In this document: positions 9,140 through 18,340 of the stretch, piece by piece | Position numbering within the stretch: the stretch's first letter is position 1 | Layout of the letters: the number at the start of each line of letters is the position of its first letter | NCBI GenBank assembly: GCA_017694795.1 | Contig: JADIMM010000117.1 | Span: 49,429-113,428 of the forward strand | Direction of reading: 5' to 3' | Source of the DNA: Candidatus Gallitreponema excrementavium | GTDB lineage: Bacteria > Spirochaetota > Spirochaetia > Treponematales > Treponemataceae | DNA: 64,000 nucleotides | Position numbers and translations under genes: made by a program | The notes under the pieces: model-generated | What the model saw: the letters and a program-made list of their open reading frames with translations, nothing else | Database searches by the model: none | What the model was told of the DNA's origin: nothing

Positions 9140-9658
9140 ATGTATTTATTTGCCATACAGGTAATTACCGGAACTGAAAATAGATTTATAAATTCTTCAA
9201 CCAAAAACAATGCAGAAATCGGGGAACGGCTTTTTTACCCCCGGAGAAAGCTTTCAATCAGAAAAAACGGTATAACCAAGGAACAGCTTTGTCCCCTTTT
9301 TGCAGGATATGTTTTTTTCAGGAACCAGGAAAGCAAACTTGATACAGAAACTATAAATTTTATAAAAAAACAGGATTGTTTTGTAAGAATATTAAAGGAT
9401 ACCAAAAACCCGCTGTGCCTGTCCCCTAAGGATGCAGAACTGATTCATCATTTTATTAACGGTAGAGGAATTTCTGATATTTCGACGGTATATTTTGATG
9501 AAAATAACCGGATTGTGGTTGAATCCGGCCCTTTAAAAGGGTTGGAGGGAAAAATAGTAAAGGTTGACCGCCGGAAACAAAGGGCAAAGATATCCCTTGA
9601 CTTATATAATGATAAATTTCTTATTGATTTGGGATTTAAAGTTATCTCCAAGGTGTGA
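9140..9658 (+). CDS. NusG-paralogue antiterminator, LoaP/UpxY type
   Basis: Specialised NusG paralogues ride on RNA polymerase and let it read through terminators in long operons, usually for polysaccharides or secondary metabolites (RfaH, UpxY and LoaP). This 172-residue protein has a NusG N-terminal domain (YLFAIQVITGTEN, then LFPRRK-like and the signature LFAGYVFFR) and a C-terminal KOW motif around residues 128-155 (GPLKGLEGKIVKVDRRKQRAKI). It lacks the insert typical of spirochaete housekeeping NusG and sits first in an operon with nucleotide-sugar genes, the classic position for LoaP. The gene downstream starts 21 bases later. Which terminators it overcomes cannot be read directly; the polysaccharide locus at 39-64 kb is an obvious candidate. 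Confidence 0.85.
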   Translation: MYLFAIQVITGTENRFINSSTKNNAEIGERLFYPRRKLSIRKNGITKEQLCPLFAGYVFFRNQESKLDTETINFIKKQDCFVRILKDTKNPLCLSPKDAELIHHFINGRGISDISTVYFDENNRIVVESGPLKGLEGKIVKVDRRKQRAKISLDLYNDKFLIDLGFKVISKV

Positions 9659-9679
9659 TAGAATACGGACGGGGTATTT

Positions 9680-11197
9680 ATGAAGCAGATTCAGGGTAAG
9701 ATTTATATTATAGGTGCCGGATTTGCCGGTAAAATGATTTGCAGGGAAATTAAAGAAAAGGGTATCTTTGGTGAAGTTGCAGCCTTTTTAGACGATGATA
9801 CTTCAAAAATCGGGACAAAAATTTCAGGGATACCTGTAATAGGTCCTGTAATGGAAATCATCCCTGTTCTTAAGCATGAGGCACAGGATGAAGCACTCAT
9901 TGCAATTCCCAGTGCGGAAAAGGCCTATCTTTCCAAACTCTATACACAATTAAAAAAATCCGGGTTTCATAAGATTAAGATTCTTCCGGGAATCAGCCAG
10001 ATTATTGAGGGAGACGCCCATCTCGTCCAGGCAAGGGAAATAGATCCCCAGGATCTTCTAGGCAGAGACCCGCAGATTATAGGCCTTAAAGAAAGTATTG
10101 CCTATTTGAGGGGAAAACGGGTTTTGATAACAGGAGCCGGAGGTTCAATCGGAAGTGAGCTTGCAAGACAGCTGTTATCCGGAGGTGCACAGCGGTTATA
10201 CCTCTTTGGTCACGGTGAAAATTCAATTTACCAGATTGAACGGGAATTGAAGCTTTTACAACAGGGAGGCGTAGGTGAATCCGCAGTATTGGTTCCTGTA
10301 ATCGGCGATATTAAAGACCGGGAGTTTATTTTTTATATTTTAAATAAACTTAAAGCAGATGTAATCTTTCATTGTGCTGCCTATAAGCATGTTCCCCTTA
10401 TGGAGGCAAACCCGGTAGCCGCCATAGAAAATAACGTTTTCGGTACAAAAAACCTGTTGGACGGAGCCCTGGAAAGCGGGGTAAAAAGATTTGTGCTTAT
10501 TTCCACAGATAAAGCAGTTTCACCGGTTTCTGTTTACGGAGCCTCAAAAGCCTTATGCGAAGAATTAATCCTTCATTATGCAAAAAAAGCCGGTGAAAAC
10601 CAGTCTTTTATGTCAGTAAGGTTCGGAAATGTATTGGGCTCCAGAGGTTCGGTACTTCCGCTTTTTTTAGACCAGATATCACAGGGTGGCCCCCTTACAG
10701 TAACCCACAAAGATATGGAAAGATATTTTATGACGATACCGGAGGCCTGCTCCCTTGTTTTAAAAGCCGGTGGTGTCGGGGAAAACGGTAAAATGTATCT
10801 ATTGGACATGGGGGAACCCCTAAAAATTTATAATATAGCCCTCCAGCTTATCAGATTTTACGGATTTGAACCTGATAAGGATATCAAGATAAAAATAATA
10901 GGAACAAGACCCGGTGAAAGACTTACAGAACCCCTTTGGCTTAAAGAGGAAAATCCGGTTCCAACTTCATATCCTGGAATTCTGGACCTTAAAGATAAAA
11001 AACAAAGCGTAGATATTGAAAAAGTTCTGGGGAAACTTGCAGATATTGTTTTAAGCGGAAATCCAGGCACAGACTATGAAAAAAGCTATCAGGAAGAAGA
11101 CTTTCCTTTCGAATACCGGAACAAGGAAAAATTAAAGCAAATTTTAATTGAATTTTTTCCTTCGTTAACGCAGACACAGACTGAATCCGTGGTATAA
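9680..11197 (+). CDS. Nucleotide-sugar 4,6-dehydratase, PglF/CapD-like, soluble form
   Basis: PglF/CapD/WbpM enzymes convert UDP-GlcNAc to a 4-keto-6-deoxy sugar, the first step to bacillosamine or FucNAc-type sugars. This 505-residue protein has two Rossmann domains: an N-terminal CoA-binding-like fold (GAGFAGK near residue 10) and the catalytic short-chain dehydrogenase fold with GAGGSIGSE from residue 152, then AAYKHVPLME, STDKAVSPVSVYGASK and RFGNVLGSRGSVLPLF. The four N-terminal transmembrane helices of typical PglF/WbpM are absent, so this version appears soluble. An ACGGGG ribosome-binding site precedes the start. The aminotransferase that follows is the expected next enzyme. Confidence 0.88.
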   Translation: MKQIQGKIYIIGAGFAGKMICREIKEKGIFGEVAAFLDDDTSKIGTKISGIPVIGPVMEIIPVLKHEAQDEALIAIPSAEKAYLSKLYTQLKKSGFHKIKILPGISQIIEGDAHLVQAREIDPQDLLGRDPQIIGLKESIAYLRGKRVLITGAGGSIGSELARQLLSGGAQRLYLFGHGENSIYQIERELKLLQQGGVGESAVLVPVIGDIKDREFIFYILNKLKADVIFHCAAYKHVPLMEANPVAAIENNVFGTKNLLDGALESGVKRFVLISTDKAVSPVSVYGASKALCEELILHYAKKAGENQSFMSVRFGNVLGSRGSVLPLFLDQISQGGPLTVTHKDMERYFMTIPEACSLVLKAGGVGENGKMYLLDMGEPLKIYNIALQLIRFYGFEPDKDIKIKIIGTRPGERLTEPLWLKEENPVPTSYPGILDLKDKKQSVDIEKVLGKLADIVLSGNPGTDYEKSYQEEDFPFEYRNKEKLKQILIEFFPSLTQTQTESVV

Positions 11198-11219
11198 TAA
11201 TAAAAGCCGAGGAAAACGA

Positions 11220-12425
11220 ATGAATATTACAAAAGTTCCGTTTGCAAGACCGTCAATAGGGAAAAAAGAAATAAATGCGGTAAAAAAAGTACTGAAATCA
11301 GGGTGGTTGACAACGGGGAAAGAAACAGAATTGTTTGAAAAAGAGATGGAGGTTTTTACCTCCTCCCCCTTTTGTTTTGCTGTTAATTCCAATACATCAG
11401 GGCTGTTCTTATGCCTTAAAGCCATGGGAGTAAACGAAAACAACAGGATAATTACAAGCCCCTACACTTTTACTGCTACAGCAGCCGTAGCCCGGCATCT
11501 GGGCAGTGAGGTTGTTTTTTGCGACGTTGAAGCTGACAGTTATAATATTTCACCAGAAAATATAAAAAAAATTCTTAAAACCGAAAAAGATATAAAAACC
11601 ATTGTGCCTGTACACTTTGGCGGTCTGCCATGCAAAATGGAAGAAATCCGGGAAACTGCGTCAAAACATGGGCTTTACACCCTGGAAGACAGTGCCCATG
11701 CTTTTCCTGCCAAAACTGAAAAAGGCTTTGCAGGAACTTTAGGGGATTGCGGGGTTTATTCATTTTACACCACAAAGACTCTTTGCACCGGAGAAGGGGG
11801 TATGATTCTGACGAAAGACCCCGGACTGGCCGAAAAAATCAGGATTCTCAGATCAAACGGAATAGACCGCCAGGTCTGGGACAGATATACGAATCCCGGA
11901 AGCTCCTGGTTTTATGATGTTGTTGAACCCGGCTATAAAATGAATCTTCCTGATATTCTTTCTGCGATAGGAAGAGTTCAGTTAAAAAGAGCATTCGAGC
12001 TTCTTGACAAGAGAAAAAAAATTGCAGAAAAATATTTTTCAGCATTCAAAGATTATGATTTTATTATTCCGCCGCCGGGAATGGATTTTATTTCTGTCAG
12101 ACAAGCTGACAGCAGGATAGAAAATTCCCTCCACATTTATCCATTGAGACTGAATTTGGGAAAGCTCAAGATAAACCGGGACGAATTCGCTAACGAATTG
12201 CAGAATCTTGGAATAGGAATCAGTGTGCATTTTATTCCACTTTTTTTGATGACTTATTGGAAACAAAGATATTCCTTAAAACCGGAAGATTTTCCAAATT
12301 CACTTGACCGTTATTTGACAACAATTTCCCTGCCCATATGGCCGGATATGACAAAGCAAATGGTAAAACGGGTTATTGATGCTGTTACCATTACGGGTAA
12401 AAAATATTATAAAATTCAAGGGTGA
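11220..12425 (+). CDS. DegT/DnrJ/EryC1-family sugar aminotransferase
   Basis: These PLP enzymes aminate a keto group of a nucleotide sugar. Visible features over 401 residues are an N-terminal VPFARPSIGKKEINAV segment, the GHGAA-like loop as LEDSAHAFPAK, and the PLP lysine K186 in FYTTKTLCTGEGGMI, typical of the UDP-4-keto aminotransferase branch (PglE/ArnB type). The C-terminal half contains the expected YKMNLPDILSAIGRVQL. The gene begins 23 bases after the 4,6-dehydratase, so together they probably make a UDP-4-amino-4,6-dideoxy sugar. A GAGG site precedes the ATG. Downstream, the xanthine-dehydrogenase-like gene starts four bases after the stop. Confidence 0.9.
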   Translation: MNITKVPFARPSIGKKEINAVKKVLKSGWLTTGKETELFEKEMEVFTSSPFCFAVNSNTSGLFLCLKAMGVNENNRIITSPYTFTATAAVARHLGSEVVFCDVEADSYNISPENIKKILKTEKDIKTIVPVHFGGLPCKMEEIRETASKHGLYTLEDSAHAFPAKTEKGFAGTLGDCGVYSFYTTKTLCTGEGGMILTKDPGLAEKIRILRSNGIDRQVWDRYTNPGSSWFYDVVEPGYKMNLPDILSAIGRVQLKRAFELLDKRKKIAEKYFSAFKDYDFIIPPPGMDFISVRQADSRIENSLHIYPLRLNLGKLKINRDEFANELQNLGIGISVHFIPLFLMTYWKQRYSLKPEDFPNSLDRYLTTISLPIWPDMTKQMVKRVIDAVTITGKKYYKIQG

Positions 12426-12429
12426 GGTA

Positions 12430-14514
12430 ATGTTTATTTCTGATATTAATGTTCCGGGAATGCTGCATGCTGTATTAATCCGATCCAATGTAAGGTCCGG
12501 TAAACTACTCGACATACAACTCCCAAAAATGCCGGACGGATACTTTTTTTTCAGTGCAGTTGATATACCGGGGAAAAATTCAATATGGAATTATGAAACT
12601 TTGCCCGTGTTTGCATCCTACGAAATATCATACCTTGGTGAACCGGTGGGAGTAATAGCCGGGGCAGATTTGCCTACAGTCGAAAAGCTTGCTTCAGAAA
12701 CAAAACTTAAAATAGAAAAAACCCAGCCCCTGGATTTTAATAAGGTTTTTTCAAAAAAACAGATTTTGGAAAAAGAATGTTACAAAACCGGAAATGTGGA
12801 CAACTATTTTAACAACACCGAAAATTACAAAATCATAGAAACAAAATTCACATCGGAAATTACCACACCTTTTAATCTGGAAACAGAAGGAGTAATCATT
12901 GTTCCACCGCAAAAATCGGTCCAGGATTCTGAAAATTCACCTGGAAAATCATGGAAAGTATATACACCGAGCCAGTGGACAGACCATGTAATAAACAGTC
13001 TTTCGAATTTCTTAAATATTGAAAAAGATAAAATTCTCGTGGAACCGACAGAATCCGGGGAAGCATTGGACAGCAAATTAATTATTCCCTCATACACAGC
13101 CTGCCAGGCTGCAGCTGTTGCCATGATTTCCGGAAAACCTGTAAAGCTTATGTATACCAGAAAGGAACAGACACTTTATGGCCCAAAATGCCCTCCCATA
13201 AGAATCAACAGAAAAACTGCCTGTGACCGGGAAGGTCATATAATGGCAATGGATATAAAAATTTTTATAAATTGTGGAGCCGGTAATCCCCTGTTGAGGG
13301 AGATGATAAAGAGGATGATTGTAACTTCAACAGGAATATATAAAACCCATGCATTAAGAGTGGAAGCCTATGGAATCAAAACAAATCTTGTTCCATTTAC
13401 TGCGTATACAGGCTGGGGGGAAAGTGAAAATTTTATTTCTTCCGAAGCCCATGCCTACGAAATATCGGAAAAACTCAATATATTTCCAACTGAATTCAAG
13501 TTATTGAATGCCTGTGATTCAGGAAGTATTATTCTTGACAGCAAACAGACGAAGGACAAATTTTCATTTGCCGACATAATCCAAAAAATTACCTTAGAAA
13601 GCGATTTTCCAAGAAAATATTCTGCATTTAAATTCCTCAGCAACAGGAGAAGAAATTTTTATGATGGTCCCATAAAAGGAATTGGCATTTCCTGTTCCTA
13701 TCAGGGTGAAAATCCCTATACAGTTCTTTGCGACCATACATACACTGTTGAAGCAACATTGGAAAAGGACGGAACCCTGATTATTACTGCAGACAAGACT
13801 TCCAAAAACATGGACCAAATTTGGAAAAATATAGCCTGCACACAACTGGAACTTAAACCAAGCTCTGTGCAGATTAAACAGAATCCTCATTCTGTAAAAA
13901 ATAAAGCTGCACCTGAATTACACTCGGTCAAAATTTCGATTTTGACAAGATTGGTAGAACTTTCAATTAATGCCATTCAAAAACAAAGATTCCGTAACCC
14001 CCTCCCCATAACCGTAAAGCGTACAGTAAAAATAAAAAAAGAGGATGTAATCAATCCACAAACAAAAAAAAACAACCCGTTTTACGGTATTGCAAGAGGT
14101 GCGTGCATAGTAGAAGTAGAAATAGATCCCTTGATATATACGATAAAAATCAGGGATATATGGCTTGCCATTGACGGGGGAAAGATATACAGCGAAAAAG
14201 CTGTTATACGTTCCTTGGAAAAGCAGGTTCATAACTCTTTATCAAAAGTTTTGGTTGAAAAATTTGACGACTTTTTTGGTAAGGCCAGGGGGGAATACAA
14301 TCCATTCTACCCTATCCTTGATTTTACAAAATCACCAAAACCGAATATAATTTTAATTCCCTCAAAGAATGAACCAAAGGGAATATCAAGACTCCCCTCT
14401 ATGTTGATTGGCGGAGCCTGTATGGCAGCTGTTTCACAGGCAGTAAACAATTTTGTAGAGTCAATACCGGTTACAAACAAAGCCTTGTATAAAATAATAT
14501 CACCAGGAAGTTAA
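12430..14514 (+). CDS. Xanthine dehydrogenase-family molybdopterin subunit, divergent
   Basis: The product (694 residues from the ATG at 12430, which has GGTGAGG directly upstream) resembles the molybdenum-binding large subunit of xanthine dehydrogenase-type hydroxylases over its whole length. Canonical active-site signatures are altered. The glycine-rich GGGFGGK loop reads as TESGEALDSK at residues 207-216. The FRGFG segment reads YTGWG (326-330), replacing the arginine. The C-terminal KGxGEPP, whose glutamate is the general base, reads KGISRLP (650-656), with arginine at 654. The companion iron-sulphur and FAD subunits look intact. It may bind cofactor differently or have another role. A large subunit belonging to a new subfamily is more likely than a pseudogene, since the reading frame is clean. 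Confidence 0.8.
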   Translation: MFISDINVPGMLHAVLIRSNVRSGKLLDIQLPKMPDGYFFFSAVDIPGKNSIWNYETLPVFASYEISYLGEPVGVIAGADLPTVEKLASETKLKIEKTQPLDFNKVFSKKQILEKECYKTGNVDNYFNNTENYKIIETKFTSEITTPFNLETEGVIIVPPQKSVQDSENSPGKSWKVYTPSQWTDHVINSLSNFLNIEKDKILVEPTESGEALDSKLIIPSYTACQAAAVAMISGKPVKLMYTRKEQTLYGPKCPPIRINRKTACDREGHIMAMDIKIFINCGAGNPLLREMIKRMIVTSTGIYKTHALRVEAYGIKTNLVPFTAYTGWGESENFISSEAHAYEISEKLNIFPTEFKLLNACDSGSIILDSKQTKDKFSFADIIQKITLESDFPRKYSAFKFLSNRRRNFYDGPIKGIGISCSYQGENPYTVLCDHTYTVEATLEKDGTLIITADKTSKNMDQIWKNIACTQLELKPSSVQIKQNPHSVKNKAAPELHSVKISILTRLVELSINAIQKQRFRNPLPITVKRTVKIKKEDVINPQTKKNNPFYGIARGACIVEVEIDPLIYTIKIRDIWLAIDGGKIYSEKAVIRSLEKQVHNSLSKVLVEKFDDFFGKARGEYNPFYPILDFTKSPKPNIILIPSKNEPKGISRLPSMLIGGACMAAVSQAVNNFVESIPVTNKALYKIISPGS

Positions 14515-14525
14515 CAGGAATTTAT

Positions 14526-14999
14526 ATGACTATACCATTTATTTTAAACGGAGAAGATGTACTGATTCAGACAGATCCGGGAGAGAGACTTGTAACAGTG
14601 TTAAGAAATGATTTTCATCTTTTGGGAACAAAAGAAGGTTGTATGACAGGCCGCTGCGGAAGTTGTGCTGTAATCTGCAACGGTAAAGTTGTACCCTCTT
14701 GTATGCTGGCAATGTTTCAGGTTTCAGGGTCTGAAATAATCACGATAGAAGGGTTTTCCCAGACAACTGAATATAAACTGATTACCCAGGGATTTGAAGA
14801 AGCAGGAGTCCAGATGTGCGGTTATTGCAATACAGGTAAAATTCTCACTGCATACACTTTCTTTGAAAAAAAAGCACAACCCGATGACACGGAAATTATC
14901 AAGGCATACTCAGGAACCATGTGCAGGTGTACAAATATCAGCGATATTGTTAGGGGTGTTAAAAATGCCCTGAAACTTAAAGCAGGAAAAAATATATGA
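14526..14999 (+). CDS. Xanthine dehydrogenase-family 2Fe-2S subunit
   Basis: This 157-residue protein carries two [2Fe-2S] clusters that pass electrons between the molybdenum and FAD centres in this enzyme family. Both ligand sets are complete: the plant-ferredoxin-like set C39, C44, C47 and C59 (GCMTGRCGSC, then SC), and the alpha-helical set C98, C101, C133 and C135 (CGYC, then CRC). Length matches the family's small subunit. It starts 11 bases after the large subunit gene and its last four bases overlap the FAD subunit start (ATGA), so the three genes are translationally coupled. Confidence 0.93.
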   Translation: MTIPFILNGEDVLIQTDPGERLVTVLRNDFHLLGTKEGCMTGRCGSCAVICNGKVVPSCMLAMFQVSGSEIITIEGFSQTTEYKLITQGFEEAGVQMCGYCNTGKILTAYTFFEKKAQPDDTEIIKAYSGTMCRCTNISDIVRGVKNALKLKAGKNI

Positions 15000-15838
15000 G
15001 ATCGAGGAATTCTGAAATTTTTTACCCGGAGAATCTCCTGGAAGCACAAAATATATTGAAAGACTATCCTGACAGCAGGATAATTGCAGGCGGAACGGGA
15101 TATTTTTTTTCTGAAACGGACAGATGCTTTGATTTGCCTGAATTTATTCTTTCAACAAAAAAGCTTGCCGAATTAAAAGGAATAAGCAAAACAGAAAGGT
15201 ATATTGATATTGGTGCCGGAGTTTCCCTTAACAAGCTTCTTTCCCTGGGAAAGAAAAATATTCCCGAAATACTTTACGATGGGATTTCAAAAATTGCAAA
15301 TCCCCATATCCGCAATTTAGCTACCATCGGGGGAAATATTGCAAGTCAAAGGGGAAGAATGACTCTTTTTTCAATTCTTTTGGTTTTGGATTCCAAACTA
15401 GAGATAAAAACCGGAACAGAAACTATCTGGATTTCTTTTCTGAAATACTTTACACAAAAGGATGAACCGAATATAAACACCCCTTCTTTTATTAGCAAGA
15501 TAAGAATACCCCTTGAAAATTGGGATGCCTGGAAATTTTCAGTGTTTAACTCCTATACAGGAACCAACGAAGGAGTCCCAGGATTTTCCATGCTTGTCAA
15601 AATGGAAAAAAATATAATTATGGATTTACGTATTGCCTATACTGGCAAAAATATATTCAGAAACCGTGAAATGGAAAACAGACTGGCAGGCCACTCACTT
15701 CCGTTAGGCAGTAAAGATATAAACGAGATGATGGATATTTCAATGGAATATATTTCCAATATTCAGGACAGGAATCCGATTACAAAAAAAAGGATTCAGA
15801 ACCTTATCTTTGATACATTGGAAAAAAACGGCAGATAA
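14996..15838 (+). CDS. Xanthine dehydrogenase-family FAD-binding subunit
   Basis: This 280-residue subunit would hold FAD and hand electrons to NAD or another acceptor. The FAD-binding signatures are present: AGGTGYFF near residue 32 and LATIGGNIAS around residue 104, preceded by the expected ISKIANPHIRN. The C-terminal CO-dehydrogenase flavoprotein domain is shorter than average but recognisable. The start overlaps the 2Fe-2S gene by four bases. The gene ends only one base before the convergent HEAT-repeat gene, leaving no room for a separate terminator. Confidence 0.9.
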   Translation: MRSRNSEIFYPENLLEAQNILKDYPDSRIIAGGTGYFFSETDRCFDLPEFILSTKKLAELKGISKTERYIDIGAGVSLNKLLSLGKKNIPEILYDGISKIANPHIRNLATIGGNIASQRGRMTLFSILLVLDSKLEIKTGTETIWISFLKYFTQKDEPNINTPSFISKIRIPLENWDAWKFSVFNSYTGTNEGVPGFSMLVKMEKNIIMDLRIAYTGKNIFRNREMENRLAGHSLPLGSKDINEMMDISMEYISNIQDRNPITKKRIQNLIFDTLEKNGR

Positions 15839-15839
15839 C

Positions 15840-17171
15840 TCAATCCTCAATTCCAAGTGCTTTTTTTGCTTTTTTCTGCAGGGAAGGATTCTGGTCGTTT
15901 TTTGCAAAAACTTCTATCTGGGGCTGTACACTGGCGAATTTATTCACTGTATACATTTCCATGGCAAAATTCTGCAGGATTACATCCTTGCTTTCGGCAT
16001 AAGCCTTGCATAAAGGTTCCAGTGCCGTGGATTCTTTTTTAGAAAAAAGCTTTGTAAATTCGTAAATCAGTTTTATGAATCTGGAATTGCCAAGGTTTTC
16101 AAGGATCCAGGTTTCAACCACAGAAAAACTTCCGGAAAAATCAGATTCAATTATTCCACGGGCAGCTTCAATCCGGATTGTATCCGAATTCTTCTCGTTC
16201 AAAAAACTTTCCTTAAAAAAATCCGAAACTTCAGTATTTCCGGAAAAAACCGTAAGACATCTGAATGCAGAAGTCTTTACAACTGTTTCGGGATCATTTG
16301 AAGCCCTATAAATCAGGAAAGGAATCCCTTCTTCTATTTTCTGCTTTTTTACCGCCTCCGCAGATTCTATCCTCACCTTGTAATATGAATCCCTAAACCC
16401 CTGCAAAATAACATTAACGGCCTCGGGAGTGTTATAGTAAGAAAGTCCCTTAACGGCATACTGTCTGAGATTAGGATTCTCAGAAAGGAATGCCTCTGCA
16501 AGAACCGGCACAGATTCACTCTTGTTCATTTTTCCGATTGCTTCGGCAGCATACATTCTGGTAAATGTGTTTTCATCTTCATCCGCTACAATATCTGAAA
16601 GAGTCTGCCATGTATCCACCGCCTGGAGTTTTCCCAAGGCAATTACGATTTCCTGGCGTGTTCCTTCATCAATTGATCTTGAAAGATAATCAGCAAGATA
16701 TGCCGCATCATCAGGCCCCCCTATTTCCCCTAAAAGGGAAATAGATTTTTTTTGGTATTCCTGATTTTCCGTATCTAAAAGTTTCCGCAACAGGGGGGCT
16801 GCTTCCTGAATTTTAAGGCTCTTAACATAAGAATAGGCGGCATCAATAGTGGACTGGCGGTAATCATAAGGGTCATCGATAACAGATATTGCAAAATCCT
16901 TTACCAAGTCAGAGGAAACCGAACCAAAAAAATCAAGAATCCGGTTTTTGATTTCTATATTTCTTGAACTATCAAAAACCTGCTTTATTTCGTCGTTGTA
17001 TTCCGTATTTTTTTCTTCTTCCAGAGTATCCAATAATGAAATAATCTCCGTATCCAGACCATAGTCCAGGATTTCCAGCCTTTTTTCCCTTTCCGATTTC
17101 TCGGCGTTTATTGGAATGATTACAAAAAAACAGAGTAATAATACCGGAATTTTTTTCAGTATATTTTTCAT
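15840..17171 (-). CDS. Secreted HEAT-repeat protein
   Basis: A 443-residue protein with an N-terminal signal peptide (MKNILKKIPVLLLCFFVIIPINA) and then repeated pairs of helices of about 30-37 residues, each with the HEAT/PBS-lyase pattern (for example LLRKLLDTENQEYQKKSISLLGEI and VPVLAEAFLSENPNLRQYAVKGL, read as alternating helices). HEAT arrays form curved solenoids for protein-protein contact. It probably acts in the periplasm. It is the last gene of the pnp to tgt run, beginning 20 bases after tgt ends. No catalytic motif is visible. Confidence 0.85.
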   Translation of the reverse strand: MKNILKKIPVLLLCFFVIIPINAEKSEREKRLEILDYGLDTEIISLLDTLEEEKNTEYNDEIKQVFDSSRNIEIKNRILDFFGSVSSDLVKDFAISVIDDPYDYRQSTIDAAYSYVKSLKIQEAAPLLRKLLDTENQEYQKKSISLLGEIGGPDDAAYLADYLSRSIDEGTRQEIVIALGKLQAVDTWQTLSDIVADEDENTFTRMYAAEAIGKMNKSESVPVLAEAFLSENPNLRQYAVKGLSYYNTPEAVNVILQGFRDSYYKVRIESAEAVKKQKIEEGIPFLIYRASNDPETVVKTSAFRCLTVFSGNTEVSDFFKESFLNEKNSDTIRIEAARGIIESDFSGSFSVVETWILENLGNSRFIKLIYEFTKLFSKKESTALEPLCKAYAESKDVILQNFAMEMYTVNKFASVQPQIEVFAKNDQNPSLQKKAKKALGIED

Positions 17172-17191
17172 GGTACCTCCGGAAACATATT

Positions 17192-18328
17192 TTATTGCTT
17201 CAACTTGTATCTGTTTGAATTATATCGGTTTAAAAATTCCTTTTTGTAAGAAATAAAATTTTCACTCCTTATTGCATCACGAATCTCAAGAATCATTTTA
17301 TGAAGAAAATAAAGGTTATGATATGAAGCCAGCATAGAACTTAATATTTCGTTGCTTTTAAAAAGATGCCTGAGGTAAGCCCGGGAATACTGTCTGCAAA
17401 CCGGACAGTTGCAGTCCGGATCGGCAGGCCCCATATCGTGGGTAAAACATTCCTTTTTTATGGACAAAAGGCCGTCCCTGGTAAAGTATGCCCCGTTACG
17501 GGCAACCCTGGTAGGAAGGACACAATCAAACAAATCTATTCCGTTTTCCACGGCTTCCAAAATAAAATCCGGAGTACCAATTCCCATAACATACCTGGGC
17601 TTGTTACCGGGAAGCATTGCAGCAGTATAATTCAAAGTTTCGGCATAAAGTTCAAAGGGTTCCCCTACAGACAATCCCCCAATGGCAATCCCCGGGGTGT
17701 CCAAAGACAAAACCTCTTCAACACTGCGGATTCTGAGTTCCTTGTAAAAATTGCCCTGGATTATGGCAAATAATTTACCCTGATAATCCTTTGTTTCCAG
17801 CCAGGATTTTTTTGCCCTGCGTCCCCAAAGAATTGTCCTTTGCAAATCCGATTCAGCCTGTTTAAAATCAATTCCATAGGGGGAACAGACATCCAGTACC
17901 ATCTGAATGTCACTGTTCAACTTTGCCTGAACGTCCACCACTATTTCCGGGGAAAGAAACTGTGTAGAACCGTCTAAATGACTTTGAAACCGGACTCCTT
18001 CATCTGTTATTTTACGCAATCCGGAAAGGGAAAAAACCTGAAAACCGCCTGAATCAGTAAGGAAATTCCTTTTCCAACCTGAAAAACCATGCAGTCCCCC
18101 GGCTTCCTTTATTAAATCCGGACCCGGGCGGAGAAAAAGATGATATGTATTGGCAAGAATAATCTCAAAGCCGATTTCTTCCAATGCTTCTTTGGTCATA
18201 GCTTTTACAGTGCAATGAGTTCCCACCGGCATAAAAGCAGGAGTCTTTACCTTACCATGGGGCAAATCTATAGTTCCTGTTCTTGCACCCGAAGTACTGC
18301 TCTGATATTCCAGGTTAAAAATTTCCAT
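17192..18328 (-). CDS. tgt: Queuine/preQ1 tRNA-guanine transglycosylase
   Basis: Tgt swaps guanine for preQ1 at the wobble position of tRNAs for Tyr, His, Asn and Asp. The 378-residue protein has all landmarks: FMPVGTHCTVKAMT, the nucleophile region LTDSGGFQVFSL, GGLSVGE, MGIGTPDFILEAV, the second catalytic aspartate in FDCVLPTRVARNG, and a zinc site of the C-x-C-x2-C plus histidine type (CNCPVCRQYSRAYLRHL). It is 12 bases downstream of the permease gene ending at 18341, within the same run. Length and motifs are normal. Confidence 0.97.
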   Translation of the reverse strand: MEIFNLEYQSSTSGARTGTIDLPHGKVKTPAFMPVGTHCTVKAMTKEALEEIGFEIILANTYHLFLRPGPDLIKEAGGLHGFSGWKRNFLTDSGGFQVFSLSGLRKITDEGVRFQSHLDGSTQFLSPEIVVDVQAKLNSDIQMVLDVCSPYGIDFKQAESDLQRTILWGRRAKKSWLETKDYQGKLFAIIQGNFYKELRIRSVEEVLSLDTPGIAIGGLSVGEPFELYAETLNYTAAMLPGNKPRYVMGIGTPDFILEAVENGIDLFDCVLPTRVARNGAYFTRDGLLSIKKECFTHDMGPADPDCNCPVCRQYSRAYLRHLFKSNEILSSMLASYHNLYFLHKMILEIRDAIRSENFISYKKEFLNRYNSNRYKLKQ

Positions 18329-18340
18329 GGGAAAAGTATA

